Source: Sipunculus nudus (Eukaryota > Annelida > Sipuncula > Golfingiida > Sipunculidae). From it: a stretch of 64,000 nucleotides of DNA. Position 1 is the first letter of the stretch. Each line of letters begins with the position of its first letter. This document shows positions 24,233 through 36,432 of the stretch, one piece after another. The stretch spans positions 64,302,019 to 64,366,018 of the forward strand of contig CM049306.1 in assembly GCA_026874595.1 (NCBI GenBank). Reading direction: 5' to 3'. Made by a program: the position numbers and the translations under genes. The notes under the pieces were generated by a model, which was not told the origin of the DNA, ran no database searches, and saw only the letters and a list, made by a program, of their open reading frames with translations.

Positions 24233-24881
24233 CCAATCTATTTATAGCTTTGGCAAACTGTATCAGATTAGGCATCAGGTCAAGAGTTCACTCAGTGCAG
24301 CCAGGTACAGGTCAAAAGTTCACCCAGTCTAGCCAGGTGCAGGTCAAGAGTTCACTCAGTGGAGCCAGGTACAGGTCAAAAGTTCACCCAGTCTGGCCAG
24401 GTGCAGGTCATGAGTTCACTCAGTGCAGTAGTCTGAGCTAGCAAATTTGTCACAGTTCACTCGGGCAACTGCCTTTCTCACCTAAGCGTGGTCAGCCCCA
24501 TGCTTCAGACTTAAGGTAAGTTTGATGTATTGGCCTAATATTTTGACCTGTCTATGTGTCTTTGGTGGGTTTTTCCTTCACAAGACAGGTGTTACCACCT
24601 ACAATGACATTTGCACGGTGTGTGACTTTTGTGCCTGCTTATTTCTATTGAGGAATTTGATATATCATCCTGAAATTGGGCATATTTATACCTATTGTAT
24701 TTTAATTATCATATACTTGTCGTATACAAGTCTCGTGGGGCCATCTACAATAATTTTTTTGCACAGTGTGTCCCAGCTTATTTCTCAGGAGGGGTTTGAT
24801 ATATCAGTCTGAACTTGGGCATTTGTATATATCTCTGATAGCTTTGTTGTATACAAAACTGGTGGTGCCAGCTACAATCAG

Positions 24882-26165
24882 TTTTAGCTCAGCTGACTGT
24901 AAGTCAACTGAGGTATAGGAATGGCGCTTTGTCCGTCGTCTGTCTGGACGTCTGGCCTTCCGTTAGCAGAGCACAAATCATAACAGCTGGTCTTAGAAAC
25001 TTCTAAGTGAATATCCAGGGAGGTCAATTAAAAATTTCCTTGGAAACCTGAAATGAGGTCACTGCGACCTTTTTCCTTCGAGCTATGGGACTTGAAAGTA
25101 ACCCCCAGAATAGTAAAAAATTTGATACAAAACCTGTAATATCTTGATAATTAATGCATGGTTTGTCATGAATCTTGCCTTGAATATTGACCATGACTAG
25201 TTTTGTCAGTTCCTGAAACCTGGTGGTTTTCCTATTTTAACAAATATTTTTCTATTTATTTACCATAAAATGACATCAATCATGTCAGTTTCTCAACTGT
25301 CATTACATCTGGTGTCCCAAAACCTTGTGTGTTTATTGATCACAAGTGGATGCCCTGTGCTAATCGACCTGTCTGTCAATGTGTCTGTTTGTATGTCTGT
25401 CTGTCTGTTAATCCGTCCATCCACACAAATTAGTTTCCAGATGATAACTCCTGTTAAGTTTGATATATTGGTTTCAAACTTAACTTATAAATGGTCAACC
25501 ACTAAAGTATGAACCATGTTGATTTTGGGGATCCAACGATCAAAGGTCAAGGTCACAGGACCCATTTCTTTAAAAGGAATGTGTATGCAATTGAAGCCAA
25601 ACTTTTCATCGCAAACCTTCCATCTTCAAGATATTGCTAACCTGCCACTAGGGGAAGATTCTATTTGATTTTTGGGTCATAGGTCAAAGGTCAAGGTCAC
25701 AGGGCCCATCCATTCACAAATTAGTTTATGGATGATAATTCTGCTTTGTATAGAAAGACTGGCTTCAAATGTGGTTTAATAATGACCAACCACATATGTA
25801 AATTCATTTTGATTTTCAGGGTCCAGCAATCTAAGTTGAAGGTCACAGAAGCCACATCTTTAAAAAGATTGTGGATGCACTGTAAATCAAACTTTTCATC
25901 CTGAACTTTCCAACATTCACACATGGTTTACTTGCCCAAGGTGAGGAAACCTGTAGAATTTGAGGTTATCTGGTCTGAGGTCAAGGTCACTTTTTAAAAG
26001 ATTGTTACAATAATCCTAATGCTGCAAGTTTAAGGATATAAAGTTCTAAGATTTTTTGGTTACAGGGTCATTGGTTAAGGTCGCAGGACTGTTATTCTGA
26101 AAAAATTCTTTAAAAATATCCTTATAGACAAATTCAACTGAGCATTGAGACCCATGGGTCCCTTG
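24882..26165 (+). mobile_element. A-family element A4 nested in B3
   Basis: The 5' end is TTTTAGCTCAGCTGACTGTA with the fold partner TCAACTGAGGTATAG. The 3' end is CAACTGAGCATTGAGACCCA, then TGGGTCCCTTG at 26165. It is 1,284 bases long. The GTCCGTCGTCTGTCTG stretch follows the 5' end, and the interior holds GGTCAAAGGTCAAGGTCAC motifs (25537, 25681). B flanks are CAGCTACAATCA and TTGTGTTGTGTGCACCC. It is the uninterrupted counterpart of A7. Confidence 0.75.
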
Positions 26166-26539
26166 TTGTGTTGTGTGCACCCATGCCAGAATTTCAGCAG
26201 TGATGTTTGTGTAATTGTTTCTTATTCAAAATGTTTAGTACATGCATTGTTCATATACATGAGAAGTCATGGTCCAGCATTGAAGCATTATACCTGGTGT
26301 ATTTCCCAATGCACAGGTTCCCATTAGGCCTGTAGGCCTTGTTCATTAACGGAGTACCATATTTACAGTTGAGAATATACACAACTAACATTTAATGTGG
26401 TCATCACACTGAACTAACAAAAACACAGTCATATAATTGAATCGTTTTATTTTCAAAATATTTAAAAATACACACACAGGGCGTCTGTCTGATAATGCAC
26501 TGGATATCTGAACAGCATCCATTTCCAAAGTACATGTCT

Positions 26540-26704
26540 TCCCCCCCCCCCCCCTCGTCATCATCGGCAATAGGAAGGTCATGGACTCGTTTCCCTAGGC
26601 AGTGATCCGACTCTTCTATGTATATATCATGTTCAATTTCTCTATACAATGACAGAGGGAGAGAAAGAGAGAGGGAGAAAGGAAGAGAGAGAGAGAGAGA
26701 GAGA
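26540..26704. repeat. Poly-C and (GA)n simple repeats
   Basis: There is a run of about 14 C at 26540-26553, and GAGAGA-rich sequence from about 26651, becoming uninterrupted (GA)n near 26686-26704. Confidence 0.9.
26554..26641 (-). CDS. Weak exon candidate on the minus strand
   Basis: Read on the minus strand, a long pyrimidine tract (the GA repeat) is followed by CATTGTATAG and an open frame EIEHDIYIEESDHCLGKRVH, then DLPIADDDE, which looks more protein-like than its surroundings. It runs into a homopolymer and I see no good donor site. I do not recognise the peptide. It could equally be chance, since the acceptor tract is just a microsatellite. Confidence 0.15.
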
Positions 26705-27225
26705 CGCTTTGAGGAACACTTTATCGTAGACTCTATCTGGAAGTACACCATTCAACTGAAAGCAAACATTTAAAAAAAGTCTTTCCTTTTATGAGAATAT
26801 GAACTTGTTTGATCTTTATTGGGATTTGTATCTTTAAATAAATAATTAGAGGGCACACAATATATTCTACCAATAGCGCCTGTCTGATGATAAAAGGCGT
26901 TTATCTGAACAGCATCAGTTTCTTTCCAAGGCGTCTATCCATATCTGGTAAGTTTATAAGTGTGAAATTGCAATACATTTATTGTTGTGTGATTCATGTA
27001 TGAATTGTATATGTGGTGAATGTGGTGAAATATGAAATATTTATTCGTTTAACTAGAGACTATAATTTGGTTTTAACAATAAGAGACCCAAGTATGTAAT
27101 TGGCTAGGAAAGTCCCGTAATCGTCTTGATTTTTCTTTTAACAAGATTATTGACTATGCAATCTCTTATATATATTACTAATGTTTCATCAAGTTTTTAA
27201 ATTAATACATGTATTTAATATATAT

Positions 27226-27370
27226 ACCGTAAAAGTCGTTGCAGAAGTCGCATCCTTGTTACAAGTCGCACCCTGACTTTTAGGATCCCTCTGGGGAAAA
27301 GCCGTTCAAGTTTTGTTTCAGGAAAAGTCTATAATATAGGTCGCACCCAGACTTTAGAGGCGTCCCAACC
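27226..27370. repeat. AAGTCGCACC-type interspersed repeat
   Basis: Repeated AAGTCGCATCC, CAAGTCGCACCC and AGGTCGCACCC words lie in about 130 bases after TACCGTAAAAGTCG. The style resembles short interspersed DNA-transposon derivatives seen in many animals. No complete ends are visible. Confidence 0.35.
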
Positions 27371-28329
27371 ACCTGATACTTATGGAATTTAAGTATCATT
27401 CCTTGTGGTGCAAGATTACAACCAACATCCCAGTAGTACTAATGTGATGACCAGAGGTCACGTGCTTGCCGGAAATGGAAATAATACAGACAGATAGACA
27501 GAGAGTGCATGTAGAAACAGTCATATGAATGAGCAACTTTGTGGGGGCAGCAGAAACGAATAATACGTTTATGTATGCATGCTGACCTTGAATAGCTGCA
27601 TACCTCTCTAGTGTAAAAGGGACCAAGTTCAAACATTTCCATGAAATCCCGTTAATCTCGTTTGACAAGAAGCAGTGAGAAGTTTTCAGATTTGTCATGT
27701 CAAGCTGGTCATATGTTATGAAATGCCGAAAACTAGACCTGTCTAGCTTAAAAAGTCGCTGAGTTATTAGCATTTCTGTGAAATCTCTTTGACGAGAAAT
27801 GGTGCGAGATTTGGCTAGTCTTGCAGGTTTGTCATGTCAAGCTGTCCAAATGTTATGAAATGCCAAAAACTAGAGCTGTCTAGCCGTAAAAGTTCGCCTT
27901 CTTATATGCATTTCCGTGAAACCTCGTTTTTCCACATTTGACCAGATATAGTGCGAGATTTGGCCAGTCTCGCAGTTTTACTATGTCAAGTTGGCCAAAT
28001 GTTACCAAATGCCAAAAAATTGGACCTGAGTAGCTGTAAAAGTCCCCTATTTATAAGCATTTCCATGATATCCCTGATTTCTTTTCTGGCATGTCAAGCT
28101 GGTCATATGTTATGAAATGCCGAAAACTAGACCTGTGTAGCTCTAAAAGTCGCCAAGTTATAAGTATTTCCGCGAAATCTCGTTTTTTCTCGTAAAACAA
28201 GATATGGTGCGAGATTTGGCTAGTCTTGCAGGTTTGTCATGTCAAGCTGGCCAAATGTTATGAAATGCCGAATTAGACCTGTCTAGCTGTAAAAGTTGCT
28301 GAGTTATTAGCATTTCTGTGAAATTTCAT
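27371..28329. repeat. D-family tandem repeat, left segment
   Basis: Units of roughly 140-150 bases contain GAGATATGGTGCGAGATTTG, CATGTCAAGCTGGCC, GAAATGCCGAAAACTAGACC and GCATTTCCGTGAAATCTCG. About five units are present. A stack of A elements interrupts the array at the T-run 28329-28334; D resumes at 32615, is interrupted again by element G, and resumes at 36949. Confidence 0.75.
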
Positions 28330-30238
28330 TTTTTAGCTCAGCTGACTGTAAGTCATCTGAGCTATAGTCGTGGTCCTTTGTCCGTCGTCCGTCCGTCCGG
28401 CCGTCTGGCCGTCCGGCCGTCCGGCCGTCCGTCCGTTAACAGGGCACGTTTTAAAACCTTTGGACCTACGAATCCAAAATTCTGCATACCATTAGATGTC
28501 CCCAAAATCTCCTACCATACCAAAAATTGGGTTATTAGAACTTCGTTCCTTCGAGATATTAAGGAAAAACCTCCGTTTTCCATAAAAAAGCAATTGTTAC
28601 ACTTCAAGTCTGCCTAATATCAAAACCACTGATCTGTTTTTGATCATATTTAGTATTCATATTCTTCCATACATTTTCTGTGCACATACCAAAAATTAGG
28701 TCAGTATTTGGTATTATTTTGAAATTATAGGCCCAAATATAATGCAATTTTTTAAAAATCAGGAAATATATTTGCTCACTTAACATGAGAAAGCTGAAGA
28801 CTTTTTTTCAGGAATATAACTTTATTTAATCAAGATTCAATTGTTTGCCCAAAAATAGATCTGAATTTTGCAAATTTTTCAAGTTATTAGCATAAATAAA
28901 AAATCAATACCTTAAATTTTGTCGAACTTTGGCAGTGGCACGTTTTTTCCCTGTAAGCACTGTTGATTTAATTTTCACAGCATATATACATAAGGATTTA
29001 ATCTTTTAAAATCTGAAATTTCAAAGAAATTGTTTGAAAAGAGTAGCTTTTATTCAAGTTTTCATACACCATGTCAAGTGTTGTTTACATCTGGCCCACC
29101 TAGTAGTACAGCCTTCACTTGCATTATGTAACCCACCCCAGGCAGCTTGCCTTGACCCAGCTTGGCCACTACTAGCAGGCTTCTCCTCTGCCCTGCTCTC
29201 AACCCCCCCCCCCCCCCCCAGCTGGTGCATAAACTAGATGAATGTTATAACTTTCTGTATTTTATTTTATTCTTGGACATGCTAAATTTTAGATTTTGTA
29301 TTGTACCACCAGGGTTACAATGATTAAAGTGCACATTTAATTGTGTCCACAAAGTGATGTATTGCTATGAAAGTGTGGATGTTCATCAGATAAGTAATGC
29401 TTTACTTCAGAAGAGTAAAACTTCACCAGGTGTAAAATTGACTATTAATTCCAGTTATTAATTATAGCTGAGATTGTAATTAGCATAATGATATTGTTTG
29501 TCCCTCATTCAACCAAGAGTGTGTATACTTTATTTGAAAAGATGTTTTTATTTTATCAAATTTACTGAATTTTTTATTTTATTTCGGTGATTAAAATTAA
29601 GCATGTCCTGAAAACTCCATTGTGCAAAACTTTTTAAAAGGGATTCAAGGAATAATTTTGTAGATGCCATGTTGTGGCATTATTTTCTTTTACATTCAGT
29701 TTAAACATTTGATTTAAAAATAATAAAATATATGTGTATACATAATATGACCCAATGTGAGCTACAATCTGGATATGTAATGATTGCAACTTAGAATTCT
29801 AATATTTTAACTTATATTTTCACTTTTATATTACAAATTTATAACACTTGTAAATAAAAAAATGAATCCGATAAAAACTATTATTGAAAAAAGTGGATAT
29901 GCTTAAAAAAAATAGGCTTATATATTAACTTAAATGCATTATTCCCTTTAAAGTGAAATGACGATATTAGTCCATTCTGTCCACTTGCATGTCTATCTGT
30001 AAATTTTTCATATGCATCACAGTATCTCAAAACTTTTACTGTTTTTTTTTTCATGACAGTCTTGTCAGAGTATTAGTTTGCAATCATATATTGAGAACTT
30101 TACTATAACCAAGTAGGAGGGCCCTTTCCTCTTAGCTTCTCATATGCTTATATAAATATAAAACATTACAATAAAATATTTTTCATATTTTGCATTTGCT
30201 AAAATTTCAAACTTTTGTCGTGACCCATGGGTCCTTTG
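28330..30238 (+). mobile_element. A-family element A5 inserted in D
   Basis: The 5' end is TTTTTAGCTCAGCTGACTGT with a GTCCGTCC/GGCCGTCC microsatellite to about 28435. The 3' end is CGTGACCCATGGGTCCTTTG at 30238, with the GTCAGCTGAGC repeat eroded to TTTTGTCG. The interior has a poly-C run at about 29203-29219. There is no coding sequence. Confidence 0.65.
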
Positions 30239-30838
30239 TTTATATTCTGGATTCTCAACATCATTGTTTGGCTAAAACTGAATAAATACCAGACATGGTG
30301 CAAATACTTTGCAAATGTATATGAATATGAATATGAATATGTACTCCATTATAAAATTTCTTGCATAAGAATGGGAATTCAGGTAAAAATGAAAGTATTT
30401 GAATACCAGTGCAAATACTTTCAAAATGTATTCATGAATGCATATATTCTATAATATTATTTTAATAATTATTTCAGTTATGTTTTATTTAAAAAATCAT
30501 ATGATTCTCTTATTATTTTTAATAAAAATTATATTGGCACAATATTTGTTATTAAATTTTAATAAATAGTTAAACTCTTTTATTATATGTGCTGCTTATA
30601 AGTTATATGGCCAAGTCAAAATCTGTGTGACAGTGGCACTCCATTTGTTAATAAAATAAATGAAATCAATCCTCTTTCCTGTCTCCAAATAAACTATCAA
30701 AATCATACATAAGCTAAACACCAACAACTCATAATAAAGCTTATATTTATTACCACACAAAACCAGCATATGCCTCTTTCCCAAATCATATTTTTTATCA
30801 TATATAACAGCTGAGCGCCGTGACCCATGGGTCCCTTG
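30239..30838 (+). mobile_element. 3' part of an A2-type element
   Basis: From TATATTCTGGATTCTCAACA it follows 15265-16810 of A2 without the nested A3, and ends with CAGCTGAGCGCCGTGACCCA, TGGGTCCCTTG at 30838. It provides the uninterrupted target for A3. Confidence 0.7.
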
Positions 30839-31176
30839 TTTTAACACATGTATTAGTTTTATAGCTGAGAATACTTTTCTTTTTTTCCTGATACCATTTA
30901 AAAAAATATAAATATTCAAATTTTTCCTGTTAGTGCTGTGGATATTATTTTCACAGCATGTACACATTAACATTTCATCTGTTAAAATCTGAAATTTGAA
31001 ACCAATTGATCAAAAACTGTAGATTTTATTCAAGTTTCAAGGTACCATGTCTTCATTGTTTGCATCAGATCAGTATAAATGCAGTGTACTGGGCAGTTAC
31101 ATAACACCTTCAGGTCTAACCTACTGCCACTGTGAGTGTCTGGGTCAGGCTGGGTCAGGCAGTAATTACCAGAGAG

Positions 31177-31236
<60 letters not shown>

Positions 31237-32614
31237 CCCCCCCCTAATTGCCTCCCTTGCACCCTCCATCCCATTCTGTTGACAGGTACTATAAACTAGA
31301 TACATTTGCTATAAATGTTGATGCAATTTAGAAATGTGAATCAACTGAAATATTCACAATCACATGTATGTTATACTGTAAATTTATAGTAACATTCGGA
31401 AACTTGGATTAAAATTATGTAATGAAAAAAAGGAATAAATGCAAATATTGTTAATTTTTTCTTGGCTCAGTAGAATGGGGAAAAAAATTATTTGCTTTGT
31501 TTCTCCATCTTTCTTTCTGTTTTAAATATTTAATGTTCATGAATAAACTTTTTTTTATAAGTACTGTTGAATTAAATTTCATATCCTGTATGTATATGCA
31601 AGGGTGTTGTTACTCTCACCATCCCCTTCTTCATCCCACTGAGGCTTTGCTCCTTTGCACTGTGAACAATAGTTCTATGGCTAAAGCATAAAATTTAATA
31701 ATTAAAGAAAATATCTACAGAGAGACAGAGGCATTGTAACTCTGATCATAACACAACACCCCTCCCCCCCCCCCCCCATCAAGTCATTGCACCTGTGGAA
31801 TGAGGACGTTATGGCAACTGTATACATATCATAAAATTGATAAAAAAGGTTTACCAAATAAATTGGATCTCATCAGACAAATGTGTAAACTGTTGAACTG
31901 TCAACAGCTTATCAAAAAGGTAACCAATGGAAAGGCATGGTCAGGTCTCAAATATTATTTGCAACATTTTCTTCAATCATATAAACCAACCATGGCCCAG
32001 ATTACCTCTTCCTCTCAAACATTATCTACATTTCATCATATTTTTAAGATTTTAACCTTCCAGGTGGTTCAGTACTGTTGACCATTTGTCCATAGGTACC
32101 TATGTACATGCCAGAAATTATGTCAATATTGTGTAATATGTAAACGTCAGGGGCATCAAAATAATGCACCTTGTCAAGACCGATCTTGTCAAGATATTAT
32201 GTCATACAGTCACAAATTCATAAATCCCCTCATCAGTATAGTTAATCATAACCTTTTATCTGTCAAATTGAACTCTTGCAGTTTTCCATACACTATACAT
32301 CCTTCAACAAATAGCCTTATCATCATTATACCACTGCTTAGCATACTGTCATTGCATTCATATTTGCTCAAATAAATTGCTTTTTTCGACCCCTCCCAAA
32401 TAAATAAAAAATAAACCACTATATTTTACTCCATATTAATCCATCAGTCAGGTTATTTCATATATCATTTACTCACATATTACATTATATTCCTTTATAA
32501 AACCCAACATGACCATGATATTCTAAGCTTTATCTGCTTAATATAGTATCACAATGGTGATACATTTATAGTCCAATCAGGATCAGCTGAGCGCCGTGAC
32601 CCATGGGTCCCTTG
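30839..32614 (+). mobile_element. 5'-truncated A-family element
   Basis: The interior matches A sequences (TTTTCACAGCATGT, AACCAATTGATCAAAAACTG), and the 3' end is CAGCTGAGCGCCGTGACCCA, TGGGTCCCTTG at 32614. D sequence (TTTGACGAGATATGGTGCGA) follows directly, so 28330-32614 is a stack of three A pieces at one D site. It contains a (CT)n tract and a poly-C run at 31761-31777. Confidence 0.65.
31176..31244. repeat. (CT)n microsatellite followed by poly-C
   Basis: Uninterrupted CT repeats cover about 31179-31234, followed by about 11 C. It occupies the position of the poly-C run in other A copies. Confidence 0.9.
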
Positions 32615-32671
32615 TTATTGTTTGACGAGATATGGTGCGAGATTTGGCTAGTCTTGCAGGTTTGTCATGTC
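32615..32671. repeat. D-family segment between two insertions
   Basis: TTGTTTGACGAGATATGGTG through TTTGTCATGTC continues the D unit broken at 28329. It stops exactly where element G begins. Confidence 0.75.
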
Positions 32672-32689
32672 GCCCGGCTGTAGATATTC

Positions 32690-33060
32690 CGAAGAAACCG
32701 CAAAATATCCACAGATTTCCGCGGATTTCCGAGTATTGGGACTGCGGCATTTTTCCGAAGATTTATAAAATTCTTCGGAAAAAGCACCAAATCCTAAATC
32801 TTCGGATTTTAGCCGTAGATTCTGCACTTTTCCGCTGTAGATTCCGCACTTTTCCGCGGATTTCTGCGGCAGTTTCCGCACTTTTCCACACTTTTCTGCT
32901 GATTTCTGCTGCAGTTTCCGCACTTTTCCGTGGATTTCTGCCGCAGTTTTCGCACTTTTCTGAGGATTTCTGCCGCAGTTTCCGCACTTTTCTGAGGATT
33001 TCTTCCGCACTTTTCCACAGATTTCTTCAACAGTTTTCATAGATGTTTTTCTGCAGCTTG
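32690..33060. repeat. TTCCGCACTTTTCC subterminal array of element G
   Basis: The words TTTCCGCACTTTTCCG, GGATTTCTGCGGCAG and TTTCTGAGGATTTC repeat every 20-60 bases. The mirror-image array (CGGAAATCCGTGGAAA words) lies at about 36720-36930. Long open frames here on both strands are products of the repetition. Confidence 0.75.
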
Positions 33061-34636
33061 CCCACTCTTTCATGAAGGTTTCCTTTGGTAAATGAATTTC
33101 TGTGGCAATATTTTTCTGAAATTGTAAAAATTCTTAATTTTCTGAATAATCATAACAATCAGCTATATTTTGAGAACGTTGCCTTCCTTTTCTTCTTGAA
33201 TATTAGAGTATTGCCACACCTGCATCTGCTTATAGATGTAATAAATGAAAAACACTAAAAGAAGTAAACTGATTATTTATTAAAAAAATTATAATAAATA
33301 TTAGTTAGTTTCGTTTTCTTTACAATGGCTTCAATAAGTCACTCCATTTGTGTCCATATTTGCTTTGGTGGACCTATCAAATATCCTGGTGATTTTATCT
33401 GGAAAGAAAAAAAAAAATAATTTAGTGATCTTGCAAGAAACATCATATTGTGTAATTTTTTAAGACCTCTTTCATAGTAAAATAAGTATATTTTCAGACA
33501 TGGAATTTTTCTATAAGATCTTTAAGTACTACAACTTTAAAACTGCAAGAAAGTCAATTAAGTGTAAACTGAATATTAATCAGAAACACTGAAAATTTTC
33601 TATTGACAAACAGTGCATTATGTTTTATATGTATCTTTCTCCAAGATTTGCTGGTAATTCCAACTCTTAAGGCAACACTTAAAATAACACTTTAAAAATT
33701 CCTGCACACATAAAACTCATAAATAATGAATAAATATGGATGCACATGGTTTGTAAACAATTTCAAAAATATTCTTTTTAGGCCATAACAACAAATCCCC
33801 CAAATAAATACATAACAGTGGTGTCATATATGTCAAGAAAATGCATATTGCTGATCTAAATTGAAAGATGTATCCTATTCATAAATAAAAAGGATATTTT
33901 GGTTGTAAATAGAAAGATGTTTACCATATTTAAGCTATTTAAGGATATTTCAGAATACCAGTTCAGTCTGTTGAATGACTCTTTGCATCATCAAATTTTC
34001 AATAACAATACTTTTATGGTTAAAAAAATGTATTTTATAATAAGTAAGGATGAGGCATGATGATTCTCAAAATATACTTGAGGAAATACCCAGTGTTATA
34101 GGCCATCTAAGTCTATACACATATAAACAGTACCCATTATTGCTCATCCTCAGACAAGTAAATTAACAAGATATTTTGCATATTCTGTTCACATATTTTG
34201 AACTCAAATAAAATAGGTGGATATGCTTACATAAGTTGTGTTCTCTTCATTCCTCCTGACCGTTAACCACTCCATTTTAACTGACCCTGCATTTATGAAC
34301 TGTAAGCGTCTTGATACACTGCTTCCTGTAACCTGAGATGCTGGGGACTGGCCTTTGCAAGGTCAAGATGGCTGGATGACAGTACTTGACAATGACATAG
34401 TACAGCTGCAGCTGGCTTCTGCCCAGGGTGCATGTACATGCCTTGTAACACATGGATCTTTTAATACATTATATATAATTAATACCTATTCATTTTAATG
34501 AGCTGTTTTTAGTTCCAAGGGGAGCTGGTGAACACTTAATCTCAGGTTAAATCAAGACACTTGAAAAAAATTCATCAGAGAGAAATATATATGTGATACA
34601 TTTATCCTTCAAAACATTATTTAATTTTTTATCCAG
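33061..34636. other. Interior of element G, no recognised gene
   Basis: AT-rich sequence, with a more GC-balanced stretch at about 34240-34445. No long frame, no repeat family match and no transposase motif is seen. Confidence 0.45.
33265..33398 (-). CDS. Weak terminal-exon candidate on the minus strand inside G
   Basis: On the minus strand a T-rich tract ending CTTTCCAG (an acceptor-like site) precedes 33398. The next bases give a short frame (IKSPGYLIGPPKQIWTQME, or KITRIFDRSTKANMDTNG in another frame) with stops soon after, and an AATAAA signal at 33281-33276. This pattern fits the last exon of a gene, perhaps the lost gene of element G. The peptide is too short to identify and chance is a real possibility. 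Confidence 0.2.
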
Positions 34637-34638
34637 CT

Positions 34639-34690
<52 letters not shown>
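34637..34690. repeat. (AT)n microsatellite
   Basis: Alternating AT runs for about 50 bases up to the start of the C4 element, which appears to have inserted at its edge. Confidence 0.95.
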
Positions 34691-34692
<2 letters not shown>

Positions 34693-36400
34693 GTATCCGC
34701 CAAAACAGAGTTTTGCGGATACTATGTTTTCAGCTGGTCGCCGCCGCCGCCGCCGCCGCGTAGGTGTCCGGAGAACTCCTCCGTAACCGCTGGGCGGAAT
34801 TTTCCGAAACCCAGGATTATGTTCGGGTCACATGTGAACTGCTGCGCCCCGATTTTGTTTTGACCTCTGACCTTTCCTCTGCGCTCTGCGTCCATTTGTG
34901 CGTCTGTTTCCACACATAAACCCACATATCTCGGGAACCGTTTGACCGATCAGGAAAATTTTTTTGCACAAATGTAGCCCTCGGAGAGCTTTATAACATA
35001 CACCAAAAATGGTGGCGCCACCTGCAACCATGTTTGCACAGTGTCCATCTGTTCGTCTGCCTTGGGTTAAAATCACTCATATCTCTGCAGTGACTTGACT
35101 AATTCACCTGAAATTCGGCATGCGCAAACATCCTGGATAGCTTTTCTGATTTTATGACAGGTGGCGCCACCTACATTCACGTTGACGCTGCAGACATCCA
35201 AGCTCATATCTCTGGAACCGTTTGACCGATCAGGAAAATTCTTTTGCACAAATGTAGCCCTTGGAGAGCTTTATAACATACACCAAAAATGGTGGCGCCA
35301 CCTGCAACCATGTTTGCACAGTGTCCATCTGTTCGTCTGCCTTGGGTTAAAATCACTCATATCTCTGCAGTGACTTGACTAATTCACCTGAAATTTGGCA
35401 TGCGTATACATCCTGGATAGCTTATCTGATTTTATGACAGGTGGCGCCACCTACATTCACGTTTACGCTGCAGACATCCAAGCTCATATCTCGGGAACCG
35501 TTTGACCGATCAGGAAAATTCTTTTGCACAAATGTAGCCCTTGGAGAGCTTTATAACATACACCAAAAATGGTGCCGCTACCTGCAACCATGTTTGTACA
35601 GTGTCCATCTGTTTGTCTGCCTTGGGTTAAAATCACTCATATCTCTGCAGTGACTTGACTAATTCACCTGAAATTTGGCATGCGTATACATCCTGGATAG
35701 CTTTTCTGATTTTATGACAGGTGGCGCCACCTACATTCATGTTTACGCTGCAGACATCCAAGCTCATATCTCAGGAACCGTTTGATTGATCAGGAAAATT
35801 TTTTTGCACAAATGTAGCCCTTGGAGAGCTTTATAACATACACAAAAAATGGTGGCGCCACCTGCAACCATGTTTGCACGGTGTCCAGCTGTTTGTCTGC
35901 CTTGGGTTAAAATCACTCATATCTCTGCAGTGGTTTGACTAATTCACCTGAAATTCTGCATGCTTATACATCCTGGATAGCTTTTCTGATTTTATGACAG
36001 GTGGCGCCACCTACAATCAAGTTTACGCTGCAGACATCCAAGCTCATATCTAGGGAACCGTTTGACCAATTGGGCCAAAATTTTGCATGTGTATAGTTCT
36101 CACAAAGCTCTTTATCATACGCTAAACTGGTGGCGCCACCTGCAACCCTTTTTTGCACAGCGTCCATCTGTTTGTCTGCCAAGGGCAAAAATCACTCATA
36201 TACAATATAGTGGTTTGACTTATCTGCCTTAAATTTTGCATATGTATACAACTTGGACGGCTTTCTGGATTTTTTGGTAGGTAGCGCAACCTACATACAC
36301 AATTTGGCTGCAGACATCCATGCTGATATGCAACACTTCACCCGTTCCACTCTGATTTAGGCGGATACAAGTAGTCGCTTGTCGACTACCCGTATTCTAG
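34691..36400 (+). mobile_element. C-family Helentron-like element C4, best complete copy
   Basis: The 5' end TTGTATCCGCCAAAACAGAG is followed by GCGGATAC (fold) and a (GCC)n run at about 34740-34758. The 3' end has GGCGGATACAA, the exact 11-base complement of the start, then GTAGTCGCTTGTCGACTAC (7-base stem, 5-base loop), then CCGTATTCTAG. The interior has about four units of 280 bases (starts near 34935, 35215, 35496 and 35776), each with two GGTGGCGCCACC palindromes. Units are very similar to one another, suggesting recent amplification. No protein is encoded. Confidence 0.8.
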
Positions 36401-36407
36401 TTATATG

Positions 36408-36432
36408 AGTGTGTGCATGTGTGTGTGTGCAG
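36408..36432. repeat. (GT)n microsatellite
   Basis: GTGTGTGCATGTGTGTGTGTG next to the 3' end of C4. Confidence 0.85.

Larger units (their letters stand above)
21769..26341 (+). mobile_element. B-family Helentron-like element B3, with nested A4
   Basis: The 5' end is TTTTTAGCGAACCTGTGAGC with GTCCGTCATCCGTCGTCC after it. The 3' end is GCACAGGTTCCCATTAGGCC, TGTAGGCCTTG at 26341. The flanks (GTAGAAAAC left, CATTAACGGAG right) are not repeat sequence, so this is a complete insertion. A second copy of the 5' interior (GTTAACCCATACTATTTTGA near 22983) gives an internal duplication. A minisatellite lies at 24268-24430 and short CTCATGGG repeats at 24171-24230. A4 is nested at 24882. Confidence 0.75.
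26342..27225. other. Unclassified sequence with simple repeats
   Basis: This is the right flank of B3. It contains a poly-C run at 26540-26553, a GA-rich stretch at 26651-26704, and two isolated words of the ATGGACGC/CTGAACAGCATC type. It is one of the few stretches not clearly assignable to the repeat families. A weak minus-strand exon candidate is listed separately. Confidence 0.5.

Noticed and set aside
30596-30973. 125-codon minus-strand frame
   Set aside because: It lies across the 3' end of one A element and the start of another piece. The equivalent region in A8 (54602-54784) gives only part of it, and no motif is seen.
32632-33073. Open frames of more than 130 codons on both strands
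   Set aside because: Overlapping long frames on both strands come from the TTCCGC-type array of element G. The peptides are simple repeats with no domain.
35161-35653. Two ~70-codon frames starting Met-Ala-Pro-Pro-Thr-Phe
   Set aside because: They are consecutive 280-bp units of the C element; other units have stops in this frame.
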